A DNA stretch of 35,313 nt from Streptomyces sp. Ru72 (lineage in GTDB: Bacteria > Actinomycetota > Actinomycetes > Streptomycetales > Streptomycetaceae), in assembly GCF_002920635.1 (NCBI RefSeq), contig NZ_PQSR01000081.1, positions 1 through 35,313 on the forward strand. Reading direction: 5' to 3'. Numbering within the stretch: the stretch's first letter is position 1; every line of letters starts with the position of its first letter. The notes under the pieces were generated by a model. That model was not told the origin of the DNA. It ran no database searches and was given only the letters and a program-made list of their open reading frames with translations. The translations under genes and the position numbers were made by a program. Below are positions 15,301 to 21,459 of the stretch, one piece after another.

Positions 15301-18051
15301 CTCGTCCTTGAGTTTCACCAGGGCGCCGTGGTTGGAGGACGGGGTCTTGGTCCAGCCCTGGGTCAGGGAGGTGGCGTCCCACCAGTGCCGGCCCACCTCG
15401 GACACCTGTGCCACCGTGTCGGACACCGTCGCCGAGTAGTCGCCGCCCGCCGTCGTCCACGCGGTGGTGGAGGTGGCGTTGTTCCAGGTGGCCTGGGTCT
15501 CGTTGAAGTCCTTCGTCAGGCCGTGGAGTTCGTAGATCGCGCCGTTGGTTCCGGTGGTGGTCTCCGCGCCCCACATGAAGAGGCGGGATTCCAGGATCGT
15601 CGCCGTGGTGGGGATGGCGGAGGTGTTGAAGTCCAGCGCCGCGCGGGCCTTGCCGTAGGTGGTGGAGTTGTTGCCCACCTCCAGCCACTTCTGGCCCACC
15701 CCGTACGAGGCGATCGTGTCCTCGTTCGTCGTCGGCTGACCCGAGGACAGGGTCGTGTCCGACACCGCCGAGGTGCCCTGCAGCAGCCGCATCGTCCGGC
15801 CCGCCTTGGGCACGCCCACGATGCGCGTCGGGGAGCCCAGCAGCTGGCCGTTCTTCGTCTTCACCGCGAGCTGGTAGTAGTACGACCGGCCGATCTCCAC
15901 CGACGACGAGTCCGGCGTCGGGGTCGCCGTCGTGTCCGTGTAGGCGGTCGCCGACTTGTCGATCGGGGCGACCAGGGTGGCCGCGGACGGTGTGAACGCC
16001 TGCTGCGTGGAACGGTGCAGCTGGTACTCGACGATGTCGTAGCCCGAGTCACCGGTGGTGTTCGAGTACGCCTTCCAGGACAGCTCCGGGCCGGTGGAGT
16101 GGATCACCGTCGGCGAGTTCAGCGTCGTGCCGATCTTGCCGTACGTCACCGTCAGCCGCGGAATCGTCGCCGTCTCGCCGCCGTAGTCGCCGTCACCGGA
16201 CTCGTAGCGCGGGCCGCCGGTCGGCGCGGTGGAGGACTCGTCCGTGGCCTTGAGGACGAACCCGTTGTTCGCCGACGTGCCGTTGATCCACTGCTGGACG
16301 GTGTCGGTCACGGGGAACTTGTGCCACTGGTTGTACTGACCGGCGCCCTTGGTGATCGTCGCCGGGTTCACCCAGCGCACCGCGTCCGCGATCACCGCCG
16401 TGGAGGTGGACGCGGGACCGTCGCCGAGGACGACCTTGCCGGCCGTGCCCTGCGAGAAGTTGATCTCGTTCCCGCCGTTGAGGGAGGCCCACACCCCGTT
16501 GGTGCCCGACTGCTGGTTCACCGTGTACGTCGTGGACCCGCCGCTGCCCGTCACCGTGTACGGCGCGTTGGTCGCCCGGTCGGCACCCGCCACGTAGTGC
16601 ACGTCGACGCGGTAGGAGTCGCTCTCCGGGAGCTTCGGCTGCCAGGTGTAGGTGTCCCCGGCCACCGAGTCCTTGTTGGAGTGGTAGTCCGAGCCGATCC
16701 CGGACGACGACGACGTCGCCGGCCAGGTGCCGGTCGCCGCCGTGGTGCCCGCATCGCCGTCGTCGACCTGCACGCTGGTGCCGGACAACTCGCCTACCAG
16801 CGACGAGGTGTTCGACCAGGTCGCCGTGGACTCGTCCCATGCTCCGGTCGCCCGGTAGGCGCCGATGGTGACGTTGTTGCCGTTGGTGGTGTGCGCCTGG
16901 TCGTAGTACATCTCCAGGCGCGCCGAGTCGATCTTCGTACCCGACGGGATCTCGCTCAGCGGGAACTTGATCAGCGAACGGGAGATACCCGTGTCCGTCT
17001 TGCCCGCCGACAGCTTCCACGTGGTGTTGAAGTTCGTCGACGCCTGATCCGACAGGACCATCGTGTCCTGCGAGTCCGTCGGACTGGGCGCGATCGTGAT
17101 CGTCGGGTCGATCACCACCGGATACCGCCGGTCCTTCGACGCCAGCCACCGCGTGTCCGGCGTGACCGTCAGCTTCCAGGACTTCCCGTCCCGGGTCAGC
17201 TTCTGGGTGACCTTGGTGCTGTAGGTCTCCCCGAAGACAGACTTGTCCGCCTTCTTCGCATCCGTCATGAACGGCGCCGGGATCACCATGACCGGGGTGT
17301 TCGGCAACTCCCCGTACAGCGCGATCGAGCCGTCCTTGCGGGCCTTCGGCACCAGCCCCTCGGTGTTCAGCGTGAAGGTGAACCTCAGCGGACCGGACGG
17401 GCGCCGGGCGAGGGTGATGTTCTCCTTCACCCGGCCGCGGCCGACGCCGTAGGAGATCTCGGCGCCGTGCGTCCGGTCCTCGTACGTGACCGTCGAGCCC
17501 TTCGCCTTCGGCTCCAGCCGCTTGCCGGCACCCTCAAGACCCAGCGTGACCGACCGGCCGTCCGGCGACTGGAAGCGCAGGAGGCGGCCGGCGTCCGAAC
17601 CGAACCAGCTCCGGCCCTCGTTCGTCGTGTTGGAGAACTCGAAACCCTTCGCCGACGAGGCGCGCACCGAGGTGTCGATCGGCTTCCATGCCTTCGACTT
17701 CGCGTCCCGGTAGGAGGTCGGCAGCGCCGACAGCTCCGCCTGCACCCGGCCGTCCGAGAGCTGCCAGAAGCGGGCGTTCGCCGTCCGGCGGCCCGTCAGC
17801 TCCCGGACGCGCTTCGCCTTCGGCGCGATCCTGCCCTTCGGCAGCTTCTGCCTGTCCGCCATCTCCAACTCGTCATGCGACGGCGGCTTTCCGTTTTCTT
17901 TGCTATCCTCAAACCACCCCTTGACGGTGTCGATTATTCCCTTTCCGTCACCGTCGGAGGCGGGGGCCGCATAGGCGATCTGGGGCAGCGCGGTACTTGT
18001 CACCGCGGATACCACCAGGCACGCCAAGAGCCTGCCCGATCTGGATCTCAC
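9379..18051 (-). CDS. Giant secreted YD-repeat/RHS polymorphic toxin
   Basis: A protein of 2,890 residues. I prefer GTG 18051, with GGAAAGG six bases upstream, to the ATG at 18078, which has no ribosome site. Order: signal peptide (cleavage near AYA-AP, residue 28); an actinobacterial N-terminal region; two DNRLRE-type domains (~317-430 and ~754-944); a golvesin-like carbohydrate-binding-type domain (~427-560); an Ig-like region near 955-1075; YD repeats (many G-[NQ]-x-T-x-x-x-D and Y-x-Y-D units) from ~1230 to ~2570, interrupted by a second golvesin-like domain (~2027-2157); RHS core (RYNAKRWDAQSGTYDMGFRDYDPGLNRF, in part, ~2575-2610); a hydrophobic Gly/Ala-rich pre-toxin segment (~2677-2742); and a C-terminal tip (~2779-2890). 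In this class the repeats form a shell holding the C-terminal toxin until delivery into a competitor. The tip has H2791, H2796 (DRHRIGG), DGYVYEGRV, IKVVLNPDG and RTAHP, suggesting an EndoU/BECR-type RNase; that is inference. Confidence 0.9.
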   Translation of the reverse strand: MRSRSGRLLACLVVSAVTSTALPQIAYAAPASDGDGKGIIDTVKGWFEDSKENGKPPSHDELEMADRQKLPKGRIAPKAKRVRELTGRRTANARFWQLSDGRVQAELSALPTSYRDAKSKAWKPIDTSVRASSAKGFEFSNTTNEGRSWFGSDAGRLLRFQSPDGRSVTLGLEGAGKRLEPKAKGSTVTYEDRTHGAEISYGVGRGRVKENITLARRPSGPLRFTFTLNTEGLVPKARKDGSIALYGELPNTPVMVIPAPFMTDAKKADKSVFGETYSTKVTQKLTRDGKSWKLTVTPDTRWLASKDRRYPVVIDPTITIAPSPTDSQDTMVLSDQASTNFNTTWKLSAGKTDTGISRSLIKFPLSEIPSGTKIDSARLEMYYDQAHTTNGNNVTIGAYRATGAWDESTATWSNTSSLVGELSGTSVQVDDGDAGTTAATGTWPATSSSSGIGSDYHSNKDSVAGDTYTWQPKLPESDSYRVDVHYVAGADRATNAPYTVTGSGGSTTYTVNQQSGTNGVWASLNGGNEINFSQGTAGKVVLGDGPASTSTAVIADAVRWVNPATITKGAGQYNQWHKFPVTDTVQQWINGTSANNGFVLKATDESSTAPTGGPRYESGDGDYGGETATIPRLTVTYGKIGTTLNSPTVIHSTGPELSWKAYSNTTGDSGYDIVEYQLHRSTQQAFTPSAATLVAPIDKSATAYTDTTATPTPDSSSVEIGRSYYYQLAVKTKNGQLLGSPTRIVGVPKAGRTMRLLQGTSAVSDTTLSSGQPTTNEDTIASYGVGQKWLEVGNNSTTYGKARAALDFNTSAIPTTATILESRLFMWGAETTTGTNGAIYELHGLTKDFNETQATWNNATSTTAWTTAGGDYSATVSDTVAQVSEVGRHWWDATSLTQGWTKTPSSNHGALVKLKDETSTGPQERTLFLSSEASDPQLGPLLRVIYVDSTTDDTYYAPQTPARMTPNSTYTVDFTVTNTTSSAWASGERVLSYTWKLPDGTDVTNGGNQLSTAIPALNPGQSATIQAQVKTPINSDSGSKRTDYVLGWDVKKVSDGSWLSATNTSIQPLKQNVAVEDPTSDALGLEKFYSYTGKNTGAGSTVMNNLASGNTVWSYNAFTNPGRGLTTFARFAYNSLDTSDTVSGAGWSAQLAGPIRLGAPLDFHPNPNPTEIRLPDGDGTTHVFTKQADGTWKAPAGVHYKVTAKAGLDCTPDKDPVPDAWTLLRPDGTRFYFGCDGYLTSIVDKNSNTQTYTYEERKSNNKPTKFLTYITDPAGRQSLTVEYYKKGDASYDYIDDTGAKVTGSNLTNSKIYDHIKSITDISASVSGLPVRKISFYYTTKGLLGQFTDGDGSSQPKVFKFTYDATQGNKNVKLVKATDPRGNATQLSYYAPQTGDDPKYHWWTKTITDRIGGTTDFAYAADTANTKFTDTTVTDAESHATKYVTDDFGRPVQTTNAKSETTKMSWDADNNVTYLEEPNGAKTAYCYDQKTGYPLWQRDAENNKAGVPDQTTTCVSDTTKWPPNAAKYEYQTRADGYSADLFRKTSPEGRAWQFGYDSFGNLTSVTDPKGVATSTAGDYTTTYAYDSYGELTKATDANGNPTTYSGFGPTGYPTTITDALSKSTLFVYDERGQVTQVTDANQKVTTQTYDTFGRPLVKKVPKEQDKGVLITTPAPEYDANDNVTKSTATNGAVYQAVYDAADQVTSLEEPKDAATSDARVTTYTYDKVGNLKTTTEPKGNLTTSDSTDYVTTNNYDAIYQLTSVVNADNDKISYEYDNAGNVVTVIDPKKNATTDTTDYTTKTAYDLDHRVTAVTDAAGKTTKKAYDKDGLVVSTTDAENNTTLITYDERGKQIQVKVPHDGTSTITYNTTKYEYDQVGNTTKVITPRAVAAGTTTAFTQRTEYDALNRPIKQYQPYDPADARYNDPNVYTQTTYDAVGRVAKTSLPPSDGETVRNETTYSYYDNGWVESSTDPWDIATSYDYNELGQQTARTLTSAGGSSNRTMTWSYYPDGKLKSRSDDGVPVGSAVVLVDNSDTQNTSKTGTWTSGDITGQQGYNHLTHAAGTGTDAFTWTLNIPEDGTYTAYVKFPKVTGAATTAKYTLTHATGAVDKTIDQNATANQGTWVSLGSYSFTQGNAAKLQLFQNSGGTVVADGVKLVRDNSGETDNEKETFAYTYDANGNLTKIDDTSSTAKIDAYTIAYTGLNQVQKVTESLAGVEKKSTSYAYDADGKPDTITHPDQFSKYTYDLRELVKTVSVGKSATDASPKVTSYTYTDRGQKLQETKANGNTVDYTYFLDGLARSTTEKKPNGTLVSSHTYAYDPNGNKAQDVAKKMNADDHTAYLSSTTDYTYDPADRLAKTVKTGNGAATETYVHDNNANVINQTVQGITTAFNYDRNRLLTATTSGATANYNYDPFGREESVTTGGQIVQRNTYDGFDHVIKSEKADSTGALKSTTYTFDPLDRTTSETANGKTTDYEYLGLSSEVLDEKVAGTLTKSYQYSPWGERLSQIKYNTDGTTEDGYYSYNSHTDVETLTDKNGDTKATYGYTAYGSDDESEFTGIDKPDAADPTKEAYNPYRYNAKRWDAQSGTYDMGFRDYDPGLNRFTTRDMYNGALADMSLGADPYTGNRYAFTGGNPTTNIELDGHSWCDWCSDTASAVGDWFSDNSDTLSDIGGDLLETGLGVAGLFGGADMMVGGAAMCIAGGIETLGLSCVAGAAVAATGFATAYGGATMAVDGATNLGKDLGNLRSSDSGSSGGGGGSGPRFDPSDPGAQNPDITWKTDDHDGWQHVLDRHRIGGSEYDPRTKGAFIGKGKKVQQWIQQVVKNNPAKPNDGGRDGYVYEGRVNAGPDGVGILSEMQARGLGTNRAYGIKVVLNPDGSLRTAHPIP
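9382..9717 (-). other. C-terminal toxin tip (codons 2779-2890)
   Basis: This is the exchangeable part of the polymorphic toxin: 112 residues after the RHS core, the hydrophobic segment and a GSSGGGGGSG linker. The order of features is W-x-H-V-L-D-R-H, a basic helix (GKGKKVQQWIQQVVKNN), GRDGYVYEGRV, AYGIKVVLNPDGSL and TAHPIP at the very end. A His pair near the start and a terminal Thr in 'G-x-x-x-T-A-x-P' recall the EndoU and wider barnase/EndoU/colicin/RelE-like RNases found at the ends of such toxins. I could not place it in a named family. Confidence 0.6.
11578..11972 (-). other. Second golvesin-like domain inside the YD repeats
   Basis: Starting at VVLVDNSDTQNTSKTGTW and ending VADGVKLVRD, about 131 residues resemble the domain at 16370-16773 (VQVDDGDAGTTAATGTW ... 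VIADAVRWV). Both carry the GTW, Y-x-V/A-Y-V and A-D-[GA]-V motifs of golvesin/Xly-type modules, which in other proteins are thought to bind glycans. YD-repeat sequence continues on both sides, so this copy interrupts the shell. Confidence 0.6.
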
Positions 18052-18057
18052 GCCACA

Positions 18058-18064
18058 CCTTTCC
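18058..18064 (-). promoter_or_regulatory. Ribosome-binding site that sets the toxin start
   Basis: GGAAAGG on the minus strand, six bases before GTG 18051. The alternative ATG at 18078 has only CAGCTGTTTCG upstream. Starting at the GTG also gives a compact, normal signal peptide. Confidence 0.6.
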
Positions 18065-18282
18065 TGGACATTCGTCATCGAAACAGCTGCCCGCGCACGT
18101 CTTCCATCTGGGATGACGGCAGATCACAGGCAGCGGCGCCGGGTTTCTAGTCACGCGGCCGACTCGGTGTCAAGCGATCGGACATACGTGGAACTTGGGG
18201 GGTTCCCCGGCACTTGAGGCCGAATCGACCGGCCCTATTGCCCGATATTTCCGCTCGCTGGAAAAGGCGATTCGGAGTGGTG

Positions 18283-18288
18283 TATAAA
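18283..18288 (+). promoter_or_regulatory. -10 box of the MmpS-like gene
   Basis: TATAAA in GTGTATAAACG, 54 bases before ATG 18343 and unusually A/T-rich for this genome. No good -35 is visible at the right distance. The 291-base divergent gap 18052-18342 also contains GGAAC...GTTCC at 18190-18206, an imperfect palindrome of unknown meaning. Confidence 0.4.
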
Positions 18289-18342
18289 CGCCCGGCTCCA
18301 ACCCCCAGAACCCGAGCATTCTGAATTTCAGGGAGACCATCC

Positions 18343-18810
18343 ATGGGCGGCGAAACCCAGGAATCCGAAACGGCAGGGAAGCCGACCGGCGACCGCCTCG
18401 GCCTGGTCATCGGCGGTGCCCTGCTCGCCGCCTGCGCGGGCCTCGTCCTCTACGGCGTGCTCGACACGGGCAAGGACGACAGCAAGCCGGAACGCCGTAT
18501 TCCGACCGCCTCGGTGACGTACGAGGTGACCGGCACCGGCACCGCCGACATCACCTACCAGGCACGCAGCGCATCCGGTGAGGCCACCGTGGTCAAAGCC
18601 GCCGCGCTGCCTTGGCACAAGACGGTGGACGTCCCGCTCGGCAAGGAACCGACCGTCAGCATCGTCCTCGGCGAGAAGGGCGGTCAGGCCCGCTGCGCGC
18701 TCGCCGTCCGCGGCAAGCACGTCCAGAGCGCCACCGCCAACGGCACCTTCGGCCGGGCCACATGCTCCGGCGTGCTGCCACCCGCCGAAGACGGCGAGCA
18801 GCAGGGCTGA
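18343..18810 (+). CDS. MmpS-like membrane-anchored protein
   Basis: A 155-residue protein. A polar N-terminus of ~18 residues precedes one membrane helix (LGLVIGGALLAACAGLVLYGV, in part), then a short linker and an extracytoplasmic beta-sandwich-like domain. The domain matches the MmpS pattern closely: VTYEVTGTGTADITYQARS, a V..ALPW.KTV motif, then a Cys pair (ARCALAV...GRATCSG), probably a disulfide. In mycobacteria MmpS proteins partner with MmpL lipid exporters; in Streptomyces stand-alone MmpS-like proteins of unknown role are common, and no MmpL lies nearby. CAGGGAG is the ribosome site. It is divergent from the giant toxin, so a shared regulatory region is possible. Confidence 0.8.
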   Translation: MGGETQESETAGKPTGDRLGLVIGGALLAACAGLVLYGVLDTGKDDSKPERRIPTASVTYEVTGTGTADITYQARSASGEATVVKAAALPWHKTVDVPLGKEPTVSIVLGEKGGQARCALAVRGKHVQSATANGTFGRATCSGVLPPAEDGEQQG

Positions 18811-18828
18811 GCCCGACCAGTCATCCCG

Positions 18829-19035
18829 TTGAGCCCAGCCCACGCACCGATCAGAGAGGGGCGTTTCATCCGAGAAGTCCGCCGGCCCGCCGTCCCCGGC
18901 CGCGGCGCCGGGATCTTCCTCCACGTCAACGGCTCCGGAGCCACAGCAGGCTGCGTCTCCGTGCCCCGCGCCACGAGGGACCGGATCATGTCCTGGATCG
19001 CCCCCGGCAACCACCCTCGCATCGCCATCGGATGA
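18829..19035 (+). pseudogene. C-terminal fragment of an L,D-transpeptidase (YkuD fold)
   Basis: The 68-codon frame contains the end of a YkuD-type catalytic domain: GRGAGIFLHVNGSGATAGCV has the conserved His and the catalytic Cys of the H...G..GC motif, followed by SVPRATRDRIMSW and the usual terminal PRIAIG. Similarity begins abruptly at about base 18868. The ~150-200 residues that normally precede it, including the rest of the fold and any signal peptide, are missing, and upstream sequence is the MmpS-like gene. The fragment cannot fold as an enzyme. It is a deletion remnant at the right edge of the toxin island and suggests a recombination endpoint. Confidence 0.7.
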
Positions 19036-19098
19036 CCGGCATGCAGGAGGGCACGGACAGCTCCCCGGCAACCGGTGGACAGAGCGTCCCGAGCCCGC

Positions 19099-19773
19099 TC
19101 AGTCCACCCGTGGGCGCACCAGCCCCGACTCGTACGCGATGACGACGAGTTGTGCCCGGTCGCGGGCGCCCAGCTTCGCCATGGCGCGGTTGACGTGTGT
19201 CTTCACCGTCAGCGGGCTGACCTCCAGGCGCTCGGCGATCTCGTCGTTGGAGTGGCCGCCGGCGACCTGGACGAGCACCTCGCGCTCCCGGCCGGTGAGG
19301 GTGTCGAGCCGGTCGGAGTGGGCCGGGTCGCGGCCGTCGTCGCCCTGGGCGAGGAACCGGGCGATGAGCCCCTTGGTGGCGGCGGGCGACAGCAGTGCCT
19401 CGCCGCCGTGCGCGACGCGGATGGCGTTCAGCAGGTCCTCCGGCTCGGAGCCCTTGCCGAGGAAGCCGGAGGCGCCGGCGCGCAGCGACTGCACGACGTA
19501 GTCGTCGACCTCGAAGGTCGTCAGTATGACCACCCGGACATGGCCGAGGGCCGGATCGGCGCTGATCAGGCGGGTGGCGGCGAGGCCGTCCGTGCCGGGC
19601 ATGCGGATGTCCATGAGGACGACGTCGGCGCCCCGCTCCCTGGCCAGCCGTACCGCCTCGGCTCCGTCGGACGCCTCGCCGACCACCTCCATGTCCGGCT
19701 CGGAGTCGACGAGCACGCGAAAGGCGCTGCGGAGCAGCGCCTGGTCGTCGGCGAGCAGGACGCGGATGGTCAT
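19099..19773 (-). CDS. LuxR/NarL-family response regulator
   Basis: A 224-residue two-component regulator. The receiver domain covers residues ~4-120, with the acidic pocket at D9/D10, phospho-acceptor D55 (VVLMDIRMPG), a Thr in LTTF and the switch lysine region (GFLGKGSEPEDLL). The C-terminal LuxR-type helix-turn-helix covers ~155-210 (LTGREREVLVQVAGGHSNDE and SPLTVKTHVNRAM). ATG 19773 is the only start that gives a standard receiver N-terminus. It follows the histidine kinase gene by 22 bases on the same strand and is surely its partner. It probably activates or represses the adjacent psp genes or other envelope-stress targets; that is inference from position. Confidence 0.95.
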   Translation of the reverse strand: MTIRVLLADDQALLRSAFRVLVDSEPDMEVVGEASDGAEAVRLARERGADVVLMDIRMPGTDGLAATRLISADPALGHVRVVILTTFEVDDYVVQSLRAGASGFLGKGSEPEDLLNAIRVAHGGEALLSPAATKGLIARFLAQGDDGRDPAHSDRLDTLTGREREVLVQVAGGHSNDEIAERLEVSPLTVKTHVNRAMAKLGARDRAQLVVIAYESGLVRPRVD

Positions 19774-19795
19774 ACGGGCGCTCCCTGGGCGGCGG

Positions 19796-21025
19796 TCACA
19801 CGGTCTCCCCGGCTGCGGTCGTCGTGTGGTTCTCGACCGGCAGGATCGCATGGACCCGGAAGCCGCCTCCGTAGCGGGGACCGGTGGTGAGGGAGCCGCC
19901 GACTGCGGTGACGCGCTCCCGCATGCCGAGCAGGCCGTGGCCGCCGTGGCCGTCGTCGTCGCCGGGTGGGCCGTCCTCGCCGGGGCCGTCGTCGAGGACC
20001 GTGATCTCCACGTCCGGGCCCACGCGGACGACGCTCACCTCTGCCTTGGCGGTGGGCCCCGCGTGCTTGCGCACGTTGGTGAGGGCCTCCTGGATGACGC
20101 GGTACGCGGCCAGGTCCACGGCGGCGGGCAGGGCCGTGCCGTCGTCGGCGCCGGCGACCTCCACGGGGAGCCCTGCGCTGCGGAAGGTGTCGGCCAGCTC
20201 GTCGAGGCGGGCGAGGCCGGGGGCGGGTTCGGTGGGGGCCTCCGGGTCGCCGGACTGGCGGAGCAGGCCGACGGTGGCGCGGAGTTCGTTGAGTGCGGAG
20301 CGGCTGGCCTCGCGGACGTGGGAGAGTGCTTCCTTCGCCTGGTCGGGCCGCTTGTCCATGACGTGGGCGGCGACTCCGGCCTGCACGTTGACCAGGGCGA
20401 TGTGGTGGGCGACGACGTCGTGCAGGTCGCGGGCGATGCGCAGCCGCTCCTCGGCGACGCGGCGGCGGGCCTCCTCCTCACGGGTGCGCTCCGCGCGCTC
20501 GGCCCGCTCCCTGATGGCCTGCACGAAGGCCCGGCGGCTGCGCACGGCGTCGCCGGCCGCAGCGGCCATGCCGGTCCAGGCGAAGAGACCGAGGTTCTCC
20601 TGCGCGTACCACGGCAGGGGGCCGGCGAGCATGGCGGCGGCGGTGAGCACGGTCATGGTCAGCAGGCCGACGCGCCAGGTGGTGGGGCGGTCGGTGGTGG
20701 AGGCGACGGTGTAGAGGGCGACGACGGCGGACATCGCGACGGGGGCGCGCGGGTCGGCGGTGACCAGTTCCACGAGGGACAGGGCGACGGTGACGGCGAG
20801 GACGGCCATGGGGCGGCGCCTGCGGAGGACCAGCGCTGCCGCGCCGAGCACCATGAGGACGAGGCTGAGGGCGTCGGGGGTGCGGGCGCCCCAGGTGGCG
20901 CCTTCGCCGTGGGGGTCGGCGAAGGAGGTGGCCAGCATGGCCACGAGGACGCCGAGGGCCAGCACGGCGTCCAGGGCGAGGGGGTGGGCGCGCATCTGGC
21001 ACCGGGTGCGTTCCAGGGTGCTCAC
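19796..21025 (-). CDS. Sensor histidine kinase (HisKA_3 type)
   Basis: A 409-residue NarX/DesK-type kinase. The N-terminal half has about five hydrophobic helices (e.g. LDAVLALGVLVAMLATSF, LSLVLMVLGAAALVL, LLTMTVLTAAAMLAG). A charged coiled-coil stretch (RERAERAERTREEEARRR, ~172-190) leads to the dimerisation/phospho-acceptor motif RIARDLHDVVAHHIA with H202, then the ATP-binding domain with VIQEALTNVRKHA (N box), DDGPGEDG (G1) and GHGLLGMRERV (G2). The many membrane helices and lack of a large outside loop suggest sensing at or within the membrane. I chose GTG 21025; upstream frame sequence is low-complexity. The response regulator follows directly. Confidence 0.93.
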   Translation of the reverse strand: MSTLERTRCQMRAHPLALDAVLALGVLVAMLATSFADPHGEGATWGARTPDALSLVLMVLGAAALVLRRRRPMAVLAVTVALSLVELVTADPRAPVAMSAVVALYTVASTTDRPTTWRVGLLTMTVLTAAAMLAGPLPWYAQENLGLFAWTGMAAAAGDAVRSRRAFVQAIRERAERAERTREEEARRRVAEERLRIARDLHDVVAHHIALVNVQAGVAAHVMDKRPDQAKEALSHVREASRSALNELRATVGLLRQSGDPEAPTEPAPGLARLDELADTFRSAGLPVEVAGADDGTALPAAVDLAAYRVIQEALTNVRKHAGPTAKAEVSVVRVGPDVEITVLDDGPGEDGPPGDDDGHGGHGLLGMRERVTAVGGSLTTGPRYGGGFRVHAILPVENHTTTAAGETV

Positions 21026-21155
21026 GGCTCTCACGGTACGGGGCGCCTGCGGCGGGCGGAACAAGGGCCGAGGGTGCCCGCCGGAGCGCGTACCGTCCGG
21101 GGGCCGCTGACCCCAGTCCCCCGCCATCGGCACCTCGGCTCAGCAGTGCCGCCTG

Positions 21156-21434
21156 TCAGCCCGGGATCAGCCCGTCCCCGCTCAGCATCTCCCGGACCTC
21201 CTCCAGGCTCGCGTCCGGCGACGGCAGGATCAGCTCCGACGGTTCCAGGGAGTCGTCCGGGAGTGGGGCGCCCAGACGGCGGACCTCCTCGAGCAGTGCC
21301 GTCAGGGTACGGCGGAAGCCGGCCTCGTCGCCGTGCTCCATCTCCGCGAGCAGGTCGTCGTCCAGCTTGTTCAGCTCGGTGACGTGGGCGTCGTCCAGGC
21401 GTACCTGCCCCTCACCCATGATCCGTACGATCAT
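21156..21434 (-). CDS. pspAA: PspA-associated protein PspAA
   Basis: A 92-residue acidic protein beginning MIVRIMGEGQVRLDD, the standard opening of the PspAA family found beside pspA in actinobacteria and archaea. It has helices rich in Glu and Leu (LNKLDDDLLAEMEHGDEAGF, RTLTALLEEVRRLG) and a C-terminal EVREMLSGDGLIPG. No catalytic motif is known for the family; it is thought to modulate PspA. It starts 25 bases after the pspA stop on the same strand, so the two are cotranscribed. The histidine kinase gene follows 130 bases downstream. Confidence 0.88.
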   Translation of the reverse strand: MIVRIMGEGQVRLDDAHVTELNKLDDDLLAEMEHGDEAGFRRTLTALLEEVRRLGAPLPDDSLEPSELILPSPDASLEEVREMLSGDGLIPG

Positions 21435-21459
21435 GTCGCCTCCTCGGGCGCGAGACCGG

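Noticed and set aside
18051..18078. ATG 18078 as the toxin start
   Set aside because: It lacks a ribosome-binding sequence, while GTG 18051 has GGAAAGG at ideal spacing and gives a standard signal peptide.
15328..18150. Plus-strand open frame of 940 codons over the toxin N-terminal half
   Set aside because: Same antisense artefact; no domain, start signal or ribosome site.
18190..18206. GGAAC...GTTCC as an extracytoplasmic sigma-factor promoter
   Set aside because: The distance from GGAAC to the nearest plausible -10 on either strand does not fit the 16-18 base spacing known for SigE/SigR-type promoters.
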